From contig JAQVNZ010000002.1 in assembly GCA_028702895.1 (NCBI GenBank), positions 33,175 through 97,174 of the forward strand: a stretch of 64,000 nucleotides of DNA. The letters run 5' to 3'. The notes beneath the pieces are model-generated. The model did not search any database. It was not told the origin of the DNA and was given only the letters and a program-made list of their open reading frames with translations. This DNA is from Candidatus Iainarchaeum sp. (lineage in GTDB: Archaea; Iainarchaeota; Iainarchaeia; Iainarchaeales; JAAZKV01). The position numbers and the translations under genes are program-made. Positions 1-8,160 of the stretch are shown here, piece after piece; positions within the stretch are counted from its first letter, which is position 1, and the number at the start of each line of letters is the position of its first letter.

Positions 1-134
1 ATTATATTACATTCTTTTCGCTTTATTTTTTCTCCGTCTATTAATACCTTTCCATTTTTTAATTCAGATATAATTATAACTTTTCTTCCGGCTTCGCGTC
101 CTTTGGTTTTTATACAAACTTGTCCTATTTCCAT
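1..134 (-). CDS. rpl14e: Ribosomal protein L14e (eL14), partial (N-terminal 44 codons)
   Basis: Large-subunit protein eL14, cut by the window edge; only the N-terminus is present. The minus-strand translation starts MEIGQVCIKTKGREAGRK, the family's KOW-type start (archaeal L14e proteins read VGRVCIKTAGREAGKK). The ATG is at 134-132. It lies two bases after L34e ends, the usual archaeal L34e-L14e neighbourhood downstream of secY. No abnormality is visible in the part present. Confidence 0.88.
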   Translation of the reverse strand, partial: MEIGQVCIKTKGREAGRKVIIISELKNGKVLIDGEKIKRKECNI

Positions 135-136
135 TT

Positions 137-463
137 TTATTCAGCCCTTTTTAATGCTTGTTTAACATATTTTCTGTATTTTTGATCAACATCATCAATA
201 TCTTTTATTTCAGCAATTACTTTTCCTGTTTCTATAAATACTTGTTCTCTTGCTTTAGTGCATAGTATTCCTCCAAAAGGAACACTTGGTTTTTTTTGTG
301 TTTTGCTTTCTTTACTTGATTGTTTATTTGATGTGCCTAATAGTTTTTCACCGGTTATTGCACAATTTTTTTCTTGATTTTGTTCTCTATAAAAAACTCT
401 TTTTGTTTTAGATGGAGTTCTCACATACTTTCTTTTCATTGTTCGTTTTCTTGGTTCAACCAT
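137..463 (-). CDS. rpl34e: Ribosomal protein L34e (eL34)
   Basis: Large-subunit protein eL34. The family pattern is visible: a basic N-terminus with R-T-P-S, then CAITGEKL, then PFGGILCTKA. Archaeal homologues normally carry two CxxC pairs (CAICG and LCxxC). Here the second cysteine of each pair is replaced, by T and by A, so the zinc site is probably lost. An upstream GTG in the same frame is possible, but GTGAT sits where a Shine-Dalgarno should be, so the ATG giving MVEPRKR is preferred. It follows the DUF106 gene closely and precedes L14e. Confidence 0.9.
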   Translation of the reverse strand: MVEPRKRTMKRKYVRTPSKTKRVFYREQNQEKNCAITGEKLLGTSNKQSSKESKTQKKPSVPFGGILCTKAREQVFIETGKVIAEIKDIDDVDQKYRKYVKQALKRAE

Positions 464-468
464 TTCAA

Positions 469-957
469 TCACTTTTTTTTATCATAAATTTTTTCAATAA
501 TTGTAAGTATTATTGTTGTTATAAGGTAGTAAAAGAAATATGCTTTGTAATATCCTGTTGTCGTAGTTATTCCAATCGGCATCCATGAAAGTGGATTTAA
601 TAATCCAAATTCGCTGAATTGTGGTAATGGGATAATTGACTCAAAGCTAATTCCACCATAAAAAAAACCTAATACACTAAAAGCAACTAGAAATATTGGT
701 AATGAAATTAACATTACTTTGTTTGACATTTGTAACATTTTTCCTTGTATTTCAAACATTTCTTTTTGTAATAATGATGTTTTTTCTTGGTTTCCTTCTT
801 TTAATGCCTCCTTAACTTTAATATTAATTTTTTTTAAATCCGTTTGATATTCTTTCATTAATTCTTTGTTAATAAATTTTCTTTGAATTACTTTTGAGAT
901 TATTGCAAGTGTAATACACAACAGTAATATTGCTATTGCTGGTTGTATTATATCCAA
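469..957 (-). CDS. DUF106 / EMC3-TMCO1-like membrane insertase (Oxa1 superfamily)
   Basis: Archaeal Oxa1/YidC/Get1-superfamily protein of 162 aa, thought to help insert membrane proteins at the ribosome. Visible are an N-terminal membrane helix (about residues 5-23), a charged cytosolic coiled-coil hairpin (28-90) with the EMFEIQGKMLQMSNKV region, and two later hydrophobic helices (about 100-120 and 138-158). This is the DUF106 layout. The start is TTG at 957-955, supported by a GGTGAG Shine-Dalgarno six bases upstream and by the need to keep the first helix. It lies downstream of secY, a fitting functional neighbour, but is separated from it by a 235-bp gap with its own TATA box. Confidence 0.85.
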   Translation of the reverse strand: MDIIQPAIAILLLCITLAIISKVIQRKFINKELMKEYQTDLKKINIKVKEALKEGNQEKTSLLQKEMFEIQGKMLQMSNKVMLISLPIFLVAFSVLGFFYGGISFESIIPLPQFSEFGLLNPLSWMPIGITTTTGYYKAYFFYYLITTIILTIIEKIYDKKK

Positions 958-993
958 TATTTGCTCACCAATATTTATTTTTTAATGGGAATA

Positions 994-1004
994 TTATATA
1001 AAGC
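994..1004 (-). promoter_or_regulatory. TATA box for the DUF106-L34e-L14e unit
   Basis: On the minus strand this reads GCTTTATATAA, a good archaeal TATA element, about 40 bases before the TTG start of the DUF106 gene. It implies that the genes after secY can be transcribed separately from the main ribosomal operon. Confidence 0.55.
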
Positions 1005-1038
1005 TTCCCTCCAAAATTTCCCTTTTTTTTGGATTGAA

Positions 1039-1187
1039 GGCTTGCGAGAGTTCGCAAACCACTCATTTCTGAGCGCCTTTGATCAACAATTTTGTTGATT
1101 CTAAAAATAATTCTTTTTAGAATTATTTTATTTTTTTAATCACTTTTCATGATTTTTAATTCAAATTAATTTTAATTTGACTAAATT
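1039..1187 (-). repeat. Cluster of four hairpins in the secY-DUF106 gap
   Basis: Four inverted repeats follow one another. They are ttgcga/tcgcaa (4-base loop) near 1043; atcaacaa/ttgttgat near 1082; an 11-bp perfect stem aaaataattct/agaattatttt with a 3-base loop near 1104; and tcaaatta/taatttga near 1160. They lie just downstream of the secY stop on the transcribed strand. They may act as a terminator or processing region, or be the scar of a small palindromic element. Confidence 0.6.
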
Positions 1188-1192
1188 TAATT

Positions 1193-2539
1193 TTATAATT
1201 TTCCTAATAATGGTGCTAATAAATCTGCTTGACTTTTAGCAATTTCTTCATAGAATCTATAAATGATTCCAACTGTTAATAATATTCCTGTTCCTGAAGA
1301 AATACCTGATAATACTAAGTCTCCTCCGCCTGCTAATAATGCAACAAAAATTGATCCTAGTATTGTTATTGGTGGTATGTAACGTTTTAAAACTTTCTCT
1401 ATTACTCTTTTATCTTTTCTAAAACCAGGTATTTGCATTCCTGATTTTTCTAATTGTTCTGCTACTGCACTAGTACTCTGATTACCCATTTCAACCCAAA
1501 ACCAACCAAATACAACACAAGTAATTATTAATAAAATCATAAATATTACTGCTTGAAATATTGCGGGCATTGTAATTGAATTTAATCCGCCTTGGATTAT
1601 TATTCCTTGGATTAGACTTTGTCCTCCAATACTAGGCATGTTTACTGCCCAACTTAATCCTTGCATGAGTGTTCCTACTATTGGAACGTTTTGTAAAAAT
1701 AATCCCCATAATCTAACATTCATGAATAATGACATTGCTAGTATTACTGGCATGTTACTAACATACAAAAATTTAACGGGGTATCTTCCACCAGTTCCTC
1801 GATGACCCATTGTTATTGGAATATTAACGTGTATTCCTTCTGCAAATACTACTATTAAGAAAATAATTATTACTCCTAATAATGGTAATAATAAAATCCA
1901 ATTTCCTGTGCTTAAAAAACTCCAAAATATTCCTGCTTGTACTTCTAATCCTATTTGTGGTCTAAATGTTTGCCAAAATATTGTTGCACTTACTCCTGCT
2001 GCAATAAATAAACTTATTCCTGATCCAATACCGTATTTTGATACTAGTTCATCTAAATATAATAATATTAATGATCCTATTGCGATTTGAAATACTAGAG
2101 GTATTAAAAATCCGGGTTGGGGTGTTAGTAATCCTGATCCAATGAAAATATATCCTTCAACAAAACATAATAATACTGCTAATATTTTTTGTAATGCTTG
2201 AAATTTTGATCTTCCTTCACCTGTGCCTAAATCAATATTTAATAATTTGGCTCCTACAAATAATTGTAAGAATATTGATGCCATTACAATTGGGCCAATT
2301 CCTGCGGTTAATAATGTTCCAACATTACTTGCAAGTATTGTTTGCGCGAACATAATTTGCTTTACTGATTCTGAAGCAAAATCCATTCCAACAAGAGTTA
2401 TTTGTCCTAGGATAAAAAATATGATTAGTGCTGTTGCTGTCCAAATTAATTTTTGTTTGAATGGCACTTCTTTTGTGGGTGCTTTGATTTCGGGTAAGAA
2501 ACTAGAAAGTCTTACGAGTGTATCAATTATTACTCCCAA
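1193..2539 (-). CDS. secY: Protein translocase subunit SecY (Sec61 alpha)
   Basis: Channel-forming subunit of the Sec translocon, 448 aa with about ten membrane helices, the normal archaeal size. The N-terminus (VRLSSFLPEIKAPTKEVPFKQKLIWT) leads into TM1. The plug/TM2 region with GIGPIVMASIFLQL follows, then the L-G-T-G-E-G-R loop. The cytoplasmic loop contains GHRGTGGRYPVKFLYVSNMPVIL and a late ribosome-facing loop contains GMQIPGFRKD. It follows L15 by 20 bases, the universal spc-operon arrangement. No intein or truncation is seen. Confidence 0.97.
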   Translation of the reverse strand: MGVIIDTLVRLSSFLPEIKAPTKEVPFKQKLIWTATALIIFFILGQITLVGMDFASESVKQIMFAQTILASNVGTLLTAGIGPIVMASIFLQLFVGAKLLNIDLGTGEGRSKFQALQKILAVLLCFVEGYIFIGSGLLTPQPGFLIPLVFQIAIGSLILLYLDELVSKYGIGSGISLFIAAGVSATIFWQTFRPQIGLEVQAGIFWSFLSTGNWILLLPLLGVIIIFLIVVFAEGIHVNIPITMGHRGTGGRYPVKFLYVSNMPVILAMSLFMNVRLWGLFLQNVPIVGTLMQGLSWAVNMPSIGGQSLIQGIIIQGGLNSITMPAIFQAVIFMILLIITCVVFGWFWVEMGNQSTSAVAEQLEKSGMQIPGFRKDKRVIEKVLKRYIPPITILGSIFVALLAGGGDLVLSGISSGTGILLTVGIIYRFYEEIAKSQADLLAPLLGKL

Positions 2540-2559
2540 TAAATCACCATTAATTAATT

Positions 2560-3021
2560 TTATTCTTCGTCGAAATCTTCATCTTCTTGGAATAAATCAT
2601 CATCTTCTTTTGCGCCATCAACAATTCCGTTTGCTTTAATAATTTTTTCAATAGCTTTTTTTGAAGCTTTTATTTGAACGTGTAATTTTTTGTTTATTGT
2701 TCCTTGGCTCAAGATTTTTTCAAAACCACTATCGCTTGTTATTATGTATATATCTTTGTTTTTTGTAACTTTTCCTTTCATAACAAGGTCATCTAATTTT
2801 TGATTTAAATTTTCAAGTGAAATACTTTTTCCTTTTGCTCTTGGTTTTAATCTAACTTTTTTAGGGTCTAATCTTCCAATTGAAGCGAATTTTCCTTTAT
2901 TTGCTCCTGCTCTTCCTCTCCCACCTCGGCATCCTCCACCTCTATTATTCTTTGTGTCTCCTTGGCCGTGTGTTCTCTCGCCTCTAACTTTATTTTTTTT
3001 CCTTCTTTTTCTTTCAGTCAT
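2560..3021 (-). CDS. rpl15: Ribosomal protein L15 (uL15)
   Basis: Large-subunit protein uL15, 153 aa. Diagnostic features are the basic, glycine-rich N-terminus with RGERTHGQGDTKNNRGGG and GGRGRAGANKGKF. A KxLxxG-type globular C-terminal half follows, with SQGTINKKLHVQIKASKKAIEKI. The C-terminus is acidic (EDDDLFQEDEDFDEE), an added tail. It is placed between L30 and secY as in the canonical spc operon. Confidence 0.95.
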   Translation of the reverse strand: MTERKRRKKNKVRGERTHGQGDTKNNRGGGCRGGRGRAGANKGKFASIGRLDPKKVRLKPRAKGKSISLENLNQKLDDLVMKGKVTKNKDIYIITSDSGFEKILSQGTINKKLHVQIKASKKAIEKIIKANGIVDGAKEDDDLFQEDEDFDEE

Positions 3022-3030
3022 AATAATCCC

Positions 3031-3453
3031 TTATATCATTTTTTTTATTAATTCATTAATATTATCTTTTCTATTTCCTAATGCTCCGCCTAAAGTAAAT
3101 GGTTTTTTTATTCCTTTTCTATCAAACCCTTTTCTTGGTGGACTTAATCTAAATTGATTTTTTAAATTAACTTCTTTCATTTTTTTTCCAGATAAAAACC
3201 CATCTATTGCATTTTGTATTTCTAATTTTCCTTCTATGGCTTTTCCTCTTTTTGTGATAACTTCTTTTATCATGTCTTCACTAATTGTTCCAAATGTTGC
3301 GTGATTTTCAACTACTTTTAACATTTTTAAAGATTTTTTATCTTCTGGCCAAATGCTCATACTATTCACTGTATGTAAATTAAGCATGCTTAACGTCTTT
3401 TTTATTTTTGGCGAAATACTTATTTGTCCTCTAATTCTTATTATTGCATACAT
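3031..3453 (-). CDS. rpl30: Ribosomal protein L30 (uL30)
   Basis: Large-subunit protein uL30 in the long archaeal/eukaryotic form, 140 aa. It starts MYAIIRIRGQISISPKIKKTL, then HTVNSMSIWPE and a C-terminal LSPPRKGFDRKGIKKPFTLGGALGNR region, all typical. It is separated from S5 by 10 bases and from L15 by 9 bases. Confidence 0.95.
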   Translation of the reverse strand: MYAIIRIRGQISISPKIKKTLSMLNLHTVNSMSIWPEDKKSLKMLKVVENHATFGTISEDMIKEVITKRGKAIEGKLEIQNAIDGFLSGKKMKEVNLKNQFRLSPPRKGFDRKGIKKPFTLGGALGNRKDNINELIKKMI

Positions 3454-3463
3454 TTAGATTACC

Positions 3464-4189
3464 TCATTTGCTAAACTTTTTCTCAATATCCTTAGTGTTT
3501 TTTATTTGTCCAGTTTTTGCTAATGCATCAACTGCAGCTCCTACAAAGTTTAATTTGTTTCCTGAATTTCCTTTTGCTTTTCCCCAAATATTTTGAATTC
3601 CTGCTAATTCCATTACTCTTTTTATATTTTGTCCAACAGTTAACCCAGTTCCTTTTGGTGCTGGCATTAATGTTACTATTACACTTCCTGACTTTCCAGT
3701 TACTTTAAATGGGATAGAATGTTTGTCTGTTGTTGGTTGTTCTTCCCAAGATCCAGATCCTCTATAAACTTTTTTTAAATTTAATCTTGCTTGTCTTTTT
3801 GCTTTTACTATTGCTGGAAATCTATCAACATCTTTACCAATGCCAATTCCAACATAACCATCTTTATTTCCAGTTAATACTGTTACTCTAAAACTATATT
3901 TTCTTCCTGCTCTAACAACTCTTGTTGTTTTTGCAGTATCAACTACTTCATCTTCTAATTTTAATAATGAATCCACTATTTCAGGTTCTCTTATGGAATA
4001 TGATTTTTCAAATATTTCATCCATTGAAGTTATTTGTCCCAATTGAACTTTTTTTCCTAATTCTGTTTTAGGAATCCAATTTGTAAGCATTTTTTCTTTT
4101 TCAATCAATTCTTTCTCAATTTTTTCTGCAATACTTTCAGGATCATTTCGTTTCCTTTTCTTTTTTACTTCGAATGGCCTTTTATTCAT
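3464..4189 (-). CDS. rps5: Ribosomal protein S5 (uS5)
   Basis: Small-subunit protein uS5, 241 aa. The double-stranded-RNA-binding half carries VVRAGRKYSFRVTVLTGNKDGYVGIG and the C-terminal half has VTLMPAPKGTGLTVGQ. The C-terminus includes GIQNIWGKAKGNSGNKLNFVGA, diagnostic of the archaeal form. The ATG overlaps the L18 stop by four bases, implying coupled translation. Confidence 0.96.
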   Translation of the reverse strand: MNKRPFEVKKKRKRNDPESIAEKIEKELIEKEKMLTNWIPKTELGKKVQLGQITSMDEIFEKSYSIREPEIVDSLLKLEDEVVDTAKTTRVVRAGRKYSFRVTVLTGNKDGYVGIGIGKDVDRFPAIVKAKRQARLNLKKVYRGSGSWEEQPTTDKHSIPFKVTGKSGSVIVTLMPAPKGTGLTVGQNIKRVMELAGIQNIWGKAKGNSGNKLNFVGAAVDALAKTGQIKNTKDIEKKFSK

Positions 4190-4734
4190 AATTTCACCTT
4201 TAATATTTCAGCTTTCGTTTTTTCGAAATTCACAGTTATTTTTTCACTCATTTGTTTTTTAGTATAATTTGAAAATTTGTCTAAATGTGTTTTTGCATAA
4301 TCTTCTAATATTTTTCCATTTATTCTATCTTCTTTTGGTAATGCTTCTATTGAATGAGGGATATTAATTCCTGCATCTAATAATCCTTTTAAACAAGCAA
4401 ACATTGTTCCACCATGACTTGCTTTTCTTCTTCCAATATCAAGTATAGCTTCTTTTTCACTCATTCTTTTTCCTAATAATAATCCTGTTAAATATGCTGA
4501 TGGTGTATTATTTGTTCCATAAAATCCAAGTGCATCTAATTCTTTTGAATTTGCTTGTGCAAGAGTTTCGTCTCCTTTTGGATTATATTTTATTGCTTGT
4601 GCAATAATTTTTGTATTTGTTTTTCTTATAACAATTCTAACTTTTTTAGATTTTACTAATGCTAATCTTTTAGAATAATCGGTTTCCCCGCTTTTTCTTC
4701 TTTTAAATTTTGTTTCAAAAGTTTTGTCTTTCAT
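4186..4734 (-). CDS. rpl18: Ribosomal protein L18 (uL18)
   Basis: 5S-rRNA-binding large-subunit protein uL18, 182 aa. It has KRRKSGETDYSKRLALVKSKKVRIVIRKTN near the start, then YGTNNTPSAYLTGLLLGKR and LDAGINIPHS, the archaeal L18/L5e signature. Four-base overlaps with both L19e and S5 suggest translational coupling. Confidence 0.95.
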   Translation of the reverse strand: MKDKTFETKFKRRKSGETDYSKRLALVKSKKVRIVIRKTNTKIIAQAIKYNPKGDETLAQANSKELDALGFYGTNNTPSAYLTGLLLGKRMSEKEAILDIGRRKASHGGTMFACLKGLLDAGINIPHSIEALPKEDRINGKILEDYAKTHLDKFSNYTKKQMSEKITVNFEKTKAEILKVKL

Positions 4735-5177
4735 TGTTTTCCACCTTCAACATAGTCTTTTAAGTATTTTTTTCCTTTGAAAAACCCACCTTTTATTTTC
4801 TTATATAAATTTGAATAGCCTTTTTCTTCAACAGCTTTTGGATTATCCTTTTTTAATTCTAATAATGTTCTTCTTTGTGCGCGTACTTTGTTCATCCATG
4901 TTTTCTTTTTTTCAATTCTTGTTTTTTTAGTTCCTTTTCTTTTTCCTTGTCCTCTTTTTCGTCCTTTTTTTCTTTGTTCTTTAGCTTTTCTTACTCTGCC
5001 TTTACTTTGTTCGTTTGTTTGTCTTTTTTTAATTATTCTTTCTGCGATTAATCCTCTAATATCATCTTTTGTCATTGCTTCGCTAACTTTCTTTTCTTGT
5101 TTTGGATCAATATGGATTTTTCCAACTCCAACTTTAAGTATTATTGCTGCTAATTCTTTTGCTTTTTTTAGTTCCAT
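4731..5177 (-). CDS. rpl19e: Ribosomal protein L19e (eL19)
   Basis: Large-subunit protein eL19. It begins MELKKAKELAAIILKVG and includes DIRGLIAERIIKKRQ, then a very basic helix rich in RKAKEQRKKGRKRGQGKRKG, matching the family. An in-frame GTG three codons upstream is part of the GGTGA Shine-Dalgarno, so the ATG at 5177 is chosen. It overlaps L18 by four bases. Confidence 0.95.
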   Translation of the reverse strand: MELKKAKELAAIILKVGVGKIHIDPKQEKKVSEAMTKDDIRGLIAERIIKKRQTNEQSKGRVRKAKEQRKKGRKRGQGKRKGTKKTRIEKKKTWMNKVRAQRRTLLELKKDNPKAVEEKGYSNLYKKIKGGFFKGKKYLKDYVEGGKQ

Positions 5178-5186
5178 TTTATTCAC

Positions 5187-5792
5187 CTAATTTAATATCC
5201 AAATTCCTTTTTCGTTTGCTTTTTTAACAATTTCATTTCGTTTTCTTTTTCCAACAGTTCTACTAATTCTTATCGCGTTTTCTTTTATATTTATTTTTTC
5301 TAAATCATTAACATTTTCAATTCTAATTTCTTTATATCCTGAAGGGTGAATATCTCTTATTTCTTTATTACTTCTATAACCTATTTTTGGTCTAAACCCG
5401 TGTTGTAATCCTCGATCTAAATCAATTGATCTTGGTTTTCTCCATTTTTGCCATTTTTTAATACTTTTTTTTCTAATATTTTTTTTACCAAATCTTCCTC
5501 TAAAAACTGGGTGATCTTTTTTTTCATCTAATTTTTTCTGATTTTCTTTTGCTTGTGCACTTTTTGTTTTATTTGCTTTTTTTTCTTTTTTAATATAAAT
5601 TTTTTTAACATTTTTTTTAATTTCAACTTTAGCTTCTTCTTTTTTTGTTACTTTTTTTTCTGTTTCAATTGGTTTTTGTGTTTTAATTTCTTTTGTTGTT
5701 TCTTTAACAATTTTATTTTCTTGTTTTAATGGTTTAGTTGTTTCACTTTTTTTTGCAACTGTCTTTTTAATTGTTTTTTTTGCTTCAACCAT
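5187..5792 (-). CDS. rpl32e: Ribosomal protein L32e (eL32) with lysine-rich N-terminal extension
   Basis: Large-subunit protein eL32. The conserved core occupies roughly the last 110 residues: HPVFRGRFGKKNIRK, KWQKWRKPRSIDLD and GFRPKIGYRSNKEIRDIHPSGY. About 90 N-terminal residues are almost only K, E, T and A, a low-complexity charged extension probably lying on the ribosome surface. The start is the ATG (MVEAKK) after a GTGAATAAA leader, leaving one base to the L6 stop. Confidence 0.94.
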   Translation of the reverse strand: MVEAKKTIKKTVAKKSETTKPLKQENKIVKETTKEIKTQKPIETEKKVTKKEEAKVEIKKNVKKIYIKKEKKANKTKSAQAKENQKKLDEKKDHPVFRGRFGKKNIRKKSIKKWQKWRKPRSIDLDRGLQHGFRPKIGYRSNKEIRDIHPSGYKEIRIENVNDLEKINIKENAIRISRTVGKRKRNEIVKKANEKGIWILN

Positions 5793-5793
5793 T

Positions 5794-6381
5794 TTATTCA
5801 CGTCCTTTTATTACTTGGAAATTAAAATCTTCTGGGATATCTTGAATATTCCCTTTTTTTACTAAATATATTCCATCTGTAAATCTTCTAATATCTTTTC
5901 GTTTTACTTTTGTTGCAAGTATTATGTTTGCTGATGTTTGGCTTACTTCTTCAATATGTTTTCCTGTTATTGTAAGGTCTTGTCCTTTTATTTCAACTTT
6001 TGTATTTCCAACTATTTGTGCTTCTCTAGGATGTTTTTCTCCAATAAAATTTTTTATAAAAATTTTGTTTCCTTTTTGTTCAGCTGTCATTGGGAAGTGG
6101 GAATATGATATTTTCATTTCATATTTAAATCCAAATTTTAATCCATAAACTATATTTTCAATATGTGCAATTATTGTATTTAATAATGCGCTTGTTTGTT
6201 TGTTTGCTGGTTTTCCAATTATTATTATAGAATTCCCATTTTTTTCTATTCTTATTCTGTGGCTCTTGAATTCTTTTTTATATTCTTCGTTATCCGTTTT
6301 AACTATAATTTGGTGCTCGTTTGCATCAATTGTTATTCCTTGAGGAACTTTTATTGTTCTTATAATTTCTTCGTCAACCAT
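5794..6381 (-). CDS. rpl6: Ribosomal protein L6 (uL6)
   Basis: Large-subunit protein uL6, about 195 aa. Two tandem L6 folds are seen; the first has TIKVPQGITIDANEHQIIVK. The second has GFKYEMKISYSHFPMTAEQKGNKIFIKNFIGEKHPREAQI, as in archaeal L6 (L9e). It ends with RRFTDGIYLVKKG. The start is at MVDEEI, with the upstream GTG belonging to the GGTGA ribosome-binding site. Confidence 0.95.
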   Translation of the reverse strand: MVDEEIIRTIKVPQGITIDANEHQIIVKTDNEEYKKEFKSHRIRIEKNGNSIIIIGKPANKQTSALLNTIIAHIENIVYGLKFGFKYEMKISYSHFPMTAEQKGNKIFIKNFIGEKHPREAQIVGNTKVEIKGQDLTITGKHIEEVSQTSANIILATKVKRKDIRRFTDGIYLVKKGNIQDIPEDFNFQVIKGRE

Positions 6382-6390
6382 TTTTTTCAC

Positions 6391-6783
6391 CTAATATATG
6401 AATGCTATCAATCTTCCGCCTAACCCTTTTTGTTTTGCTTGTGTATGTGTCATTATTCCTTGTGGTGTTGACACTATTAATAATCCAACATCTCTTGCTG
6501 GTAAATATCTTTTTTCATATTTTTCGAAATTATCTTTTTTAACAGCATGTCTTGGTTTTATTCCTTTACAAGTATTAATTTTTCCATTCAATTTAACTTT
6601 GTAAGTAATTATGCCTTTATTTTCCATCATTAAATATTCTTGAATATATTCATTTTCTTTTGCTACTCGAAGCAATTCGCCTAAAAATTTTGATGCTGGT
6701 TGTAATATGCACTCTTTTTTAGAGGCCAATTCCGCATTCCTTATTTTTGTTAACGCATTTGTTATTGGATCATTCATACTCAT
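6391..6783 (-). CDS. rps8: Ribosomal protein S8 (uS8)
   Basis: Small-subunit protein uS8, 130 aa, the usual size. It starts MSMNDPITNALTKIRNAE and has the C-terminal RYLPARDVGLLIVSTPQGIMTHTQA signature ending in GGRLIAFIY. It lies between S14 and L6, as in other archaeal spc operons. Confidence 0.97.
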   Translation of the reverse strand: MSMNDPITNALTKIRNAELASKKECILQPASKFLGELLRVAKENEYIQEYLMMENKGIITYKVKLNGKINTCKGIKPRHAVKKDNFEKYEKRYLPARDVGLLIVSTPQGIMTHTQAKQKGLGGRLIAFIY

Positions 6784-6791
6784 TTTAACAC

Positions 6792-6953
6792 CTAATCAAA
6801 TTTTTTGAAGCCTAGCCTTTCAGCATTTTGCTTAAAGCATCTCCTACACAGTCCTATTTTATATTTACTAATCAATCCTTTTTGTGATCCGCACATTTTA
6901 CACTTTGGTTTTCTTTTTGCGAATTTTTCAGTAATTTCTTTTTTTGGATTCAT
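6792..6953 (-). CDS. rps14: Ribosomal protein S14 (uS14), zinc-binding form
   Basis: Small gene of 53 codons. The minus-strand translation starts MNPKKEITEKFAKRK and contains KCKMCG (Cys18, Cys21) and LCRRCF (Cys36, Cys39). These are the two CxxC pairs of the zinc-binding archaeal uS14. It ends QNAERLGFKKFD. The ATG overlaps the L5 stop by ATGA and S8 begins 8 bases later, exactly the expected slot. Here the zinc ligands are intact, unlike L34e in the same operon. Confidence 0.95.
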   Translation of the reverse strand: MNPKKEITEKFAKRKPKCKMCGSQKGLISKYKIGLCRRCFKQNAERLGFKKFD

Positions 6954-7444
6954 AGTAATTCAACTCCGATTTCTTTAACAAAATTCATTGCTTCTTCTTT
7001 TGTTACTTTTTGTTTTTTTCCTATTTTTTTATTCTTAATTTTTCTAACTTTTATTCTGTATCCTAGTTTTTTTAATGTTACTAGAACATCAAATCCTAAT
7101 ATTCCTAATTTTGGGTCATATTTTATTCCTGGTAAATCAATATGTTCTTTTATCCCAAATCCAAAATTTCCTTCTTTATCAAAACTTTTTGCTTTGATTT
7201 TATTTTCTTTTGCTTTTAAAGCTTCTTTTAAAAATGTCATTGCTTTTTCTCCGCGTAGGGTTATTTTTAATCCTAGTGGCACTCCTGGTCTTACTCCCCA
7301 ATCTGGGATTCTTTTTATTCCGTGTGTTTTAATGGGTTTTCTTCCAGTTATTAATTTCATTACTTGTTCTCCGCGTTTCATTTTTTCAACGTCAGATCCA
7401 ACGCCCATGTTGATCACAATTTTTTCTAATAATATTTTCTGCAT
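6950..7444 (-). CDS. rpl5: Ribosomal protein L5 (uL5)
   Basis: 5S-rRNA-contacting large-subunit protein uL5, 164 aa. It includes LEKIVINMGVGSD at the N-terminus, TGRKPIKTHGIKRIPDWGVRPGVPLGLKITLRG in the centre, and FGFGIKEHIDLPGIKYDPKLGILGFDV, all diagnostic. It overlaps S14 by four bases and is preceded by S4e. Confidence 0.96.
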   Translation of the reverse strand: MQKILLEKIVINMGVGSDVEKMKRGEQVMKLITGRKPIKTHGIKRIPDWGVRPGVPLGLKITLRGEKAMTFLKEALKAKENKIKAKSFDKEGNFGFGIKEHIDLPGIKYDPKLGILGFDVLVTLKKLGYRIKVRKIKNKKIGKKQKVTKEEAMNFVKEIGVELL

Positions 7445-7455
7445 TTAACACACCT

Positions 7456-8160
7456 TTATATTTGAATTTCTTCTTTTCCTTCTCCAATTACAATAATATT
7501 TTTTGCTATTGTTTCAAAAATTATTCCGTCTTGTTCAAGTTTTACTAATTTTTCTCTTTTTATAGTTGAACTTATTATTTCTTTTATTATTCCTTTTTCA
7601 GAACAATGCGAACCTTTTGTTATGTATACTATAGCTTTTTCTTTTAATTTTAATACTTTTATAATTTTTCCTTCTGGTAAGTTTATTTTTATTGAATCTC
7701 CAATTTTTGCTTCATTATTAATAAAAGTTCTTCCATCATTTGTAGTTATTTGTACTTTTTTTCCTAATGCATTTTTATGTTCTACTTTGCATATTTTTTC
7801 TTTTAATTCTTCTTTTAAATCTTTTAATATTAATCTTCCTTTGTTATCTAATATTACCATATAATATAATTTTTGTTTTTCTATTGTGATTGTGTCAAAT
7901 AATCCTATGCCTAATCTATAATCTTTTTTTATTTTTCCATCAATTTTGACTGTGTTGCTTAATAAAATATTTTTTGCTTCTTTTATTGTGCTTGCAATTT
8001 TAATATAATCTCGTAAAATAATTCCTAATGGGATTGAATTTTTAGCATTGTGTGGTCCTGCTCTTGTTTTTACTACCCAAACTTTTTCTTTTCTATTAAC
8101 CTTAATTGTTTTTGGTGCATTTAATGCTTTTAATTTCTTATTTTGTCCTTTTTTACTCAT
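7456..8160 (-). CDS. rps4e: Ribosomal protein S4e (eS4)
   Basis: Small-subunit protein eS4, 234 aa. An N-terminal segment has KVWVVKTRAGPHNAKNSIPLGIILRDYIKIA. An S4-like RNA-binding segment has EAKNILLSNTVKIDGKIKKDYRLGIGLFDTI, followed by KOW-type beta strands ending in GEGKEEIQI. It overlaps L24 by four bases (ATGA). The order L24-S4e-L5 is archaeal. Confidence 0.95.
   Translation of the reverse strand: MSKKGQNKKLKALNAPKTIKVNRKEKVWVVKTRAGPHNAKNSIPLGIILRDYIKIASTIKEAKNILLSNTVKIDGKIKKDYRLGIGLFDTITIEKQKLYYMVILDNKGRLILKDLKEELKEKICKVEHKNALGKKVQITTNDGRTFINNEAKIGDSIKINLPEGKIIKVLKLKEKAIVYITKGSHCSEKGIIKEIISSTIKREKLVKLEQDGIIFETIAKNIIVIGEGKEEIQI

Noticed and set aside
2223..2639. Plus-strand open frame opposite the secY and L15 genes
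   Set aside because: It is a shadow of the secY coding sequence; the minus-strand genes have clear homology and Shine-Dalgarno sites.
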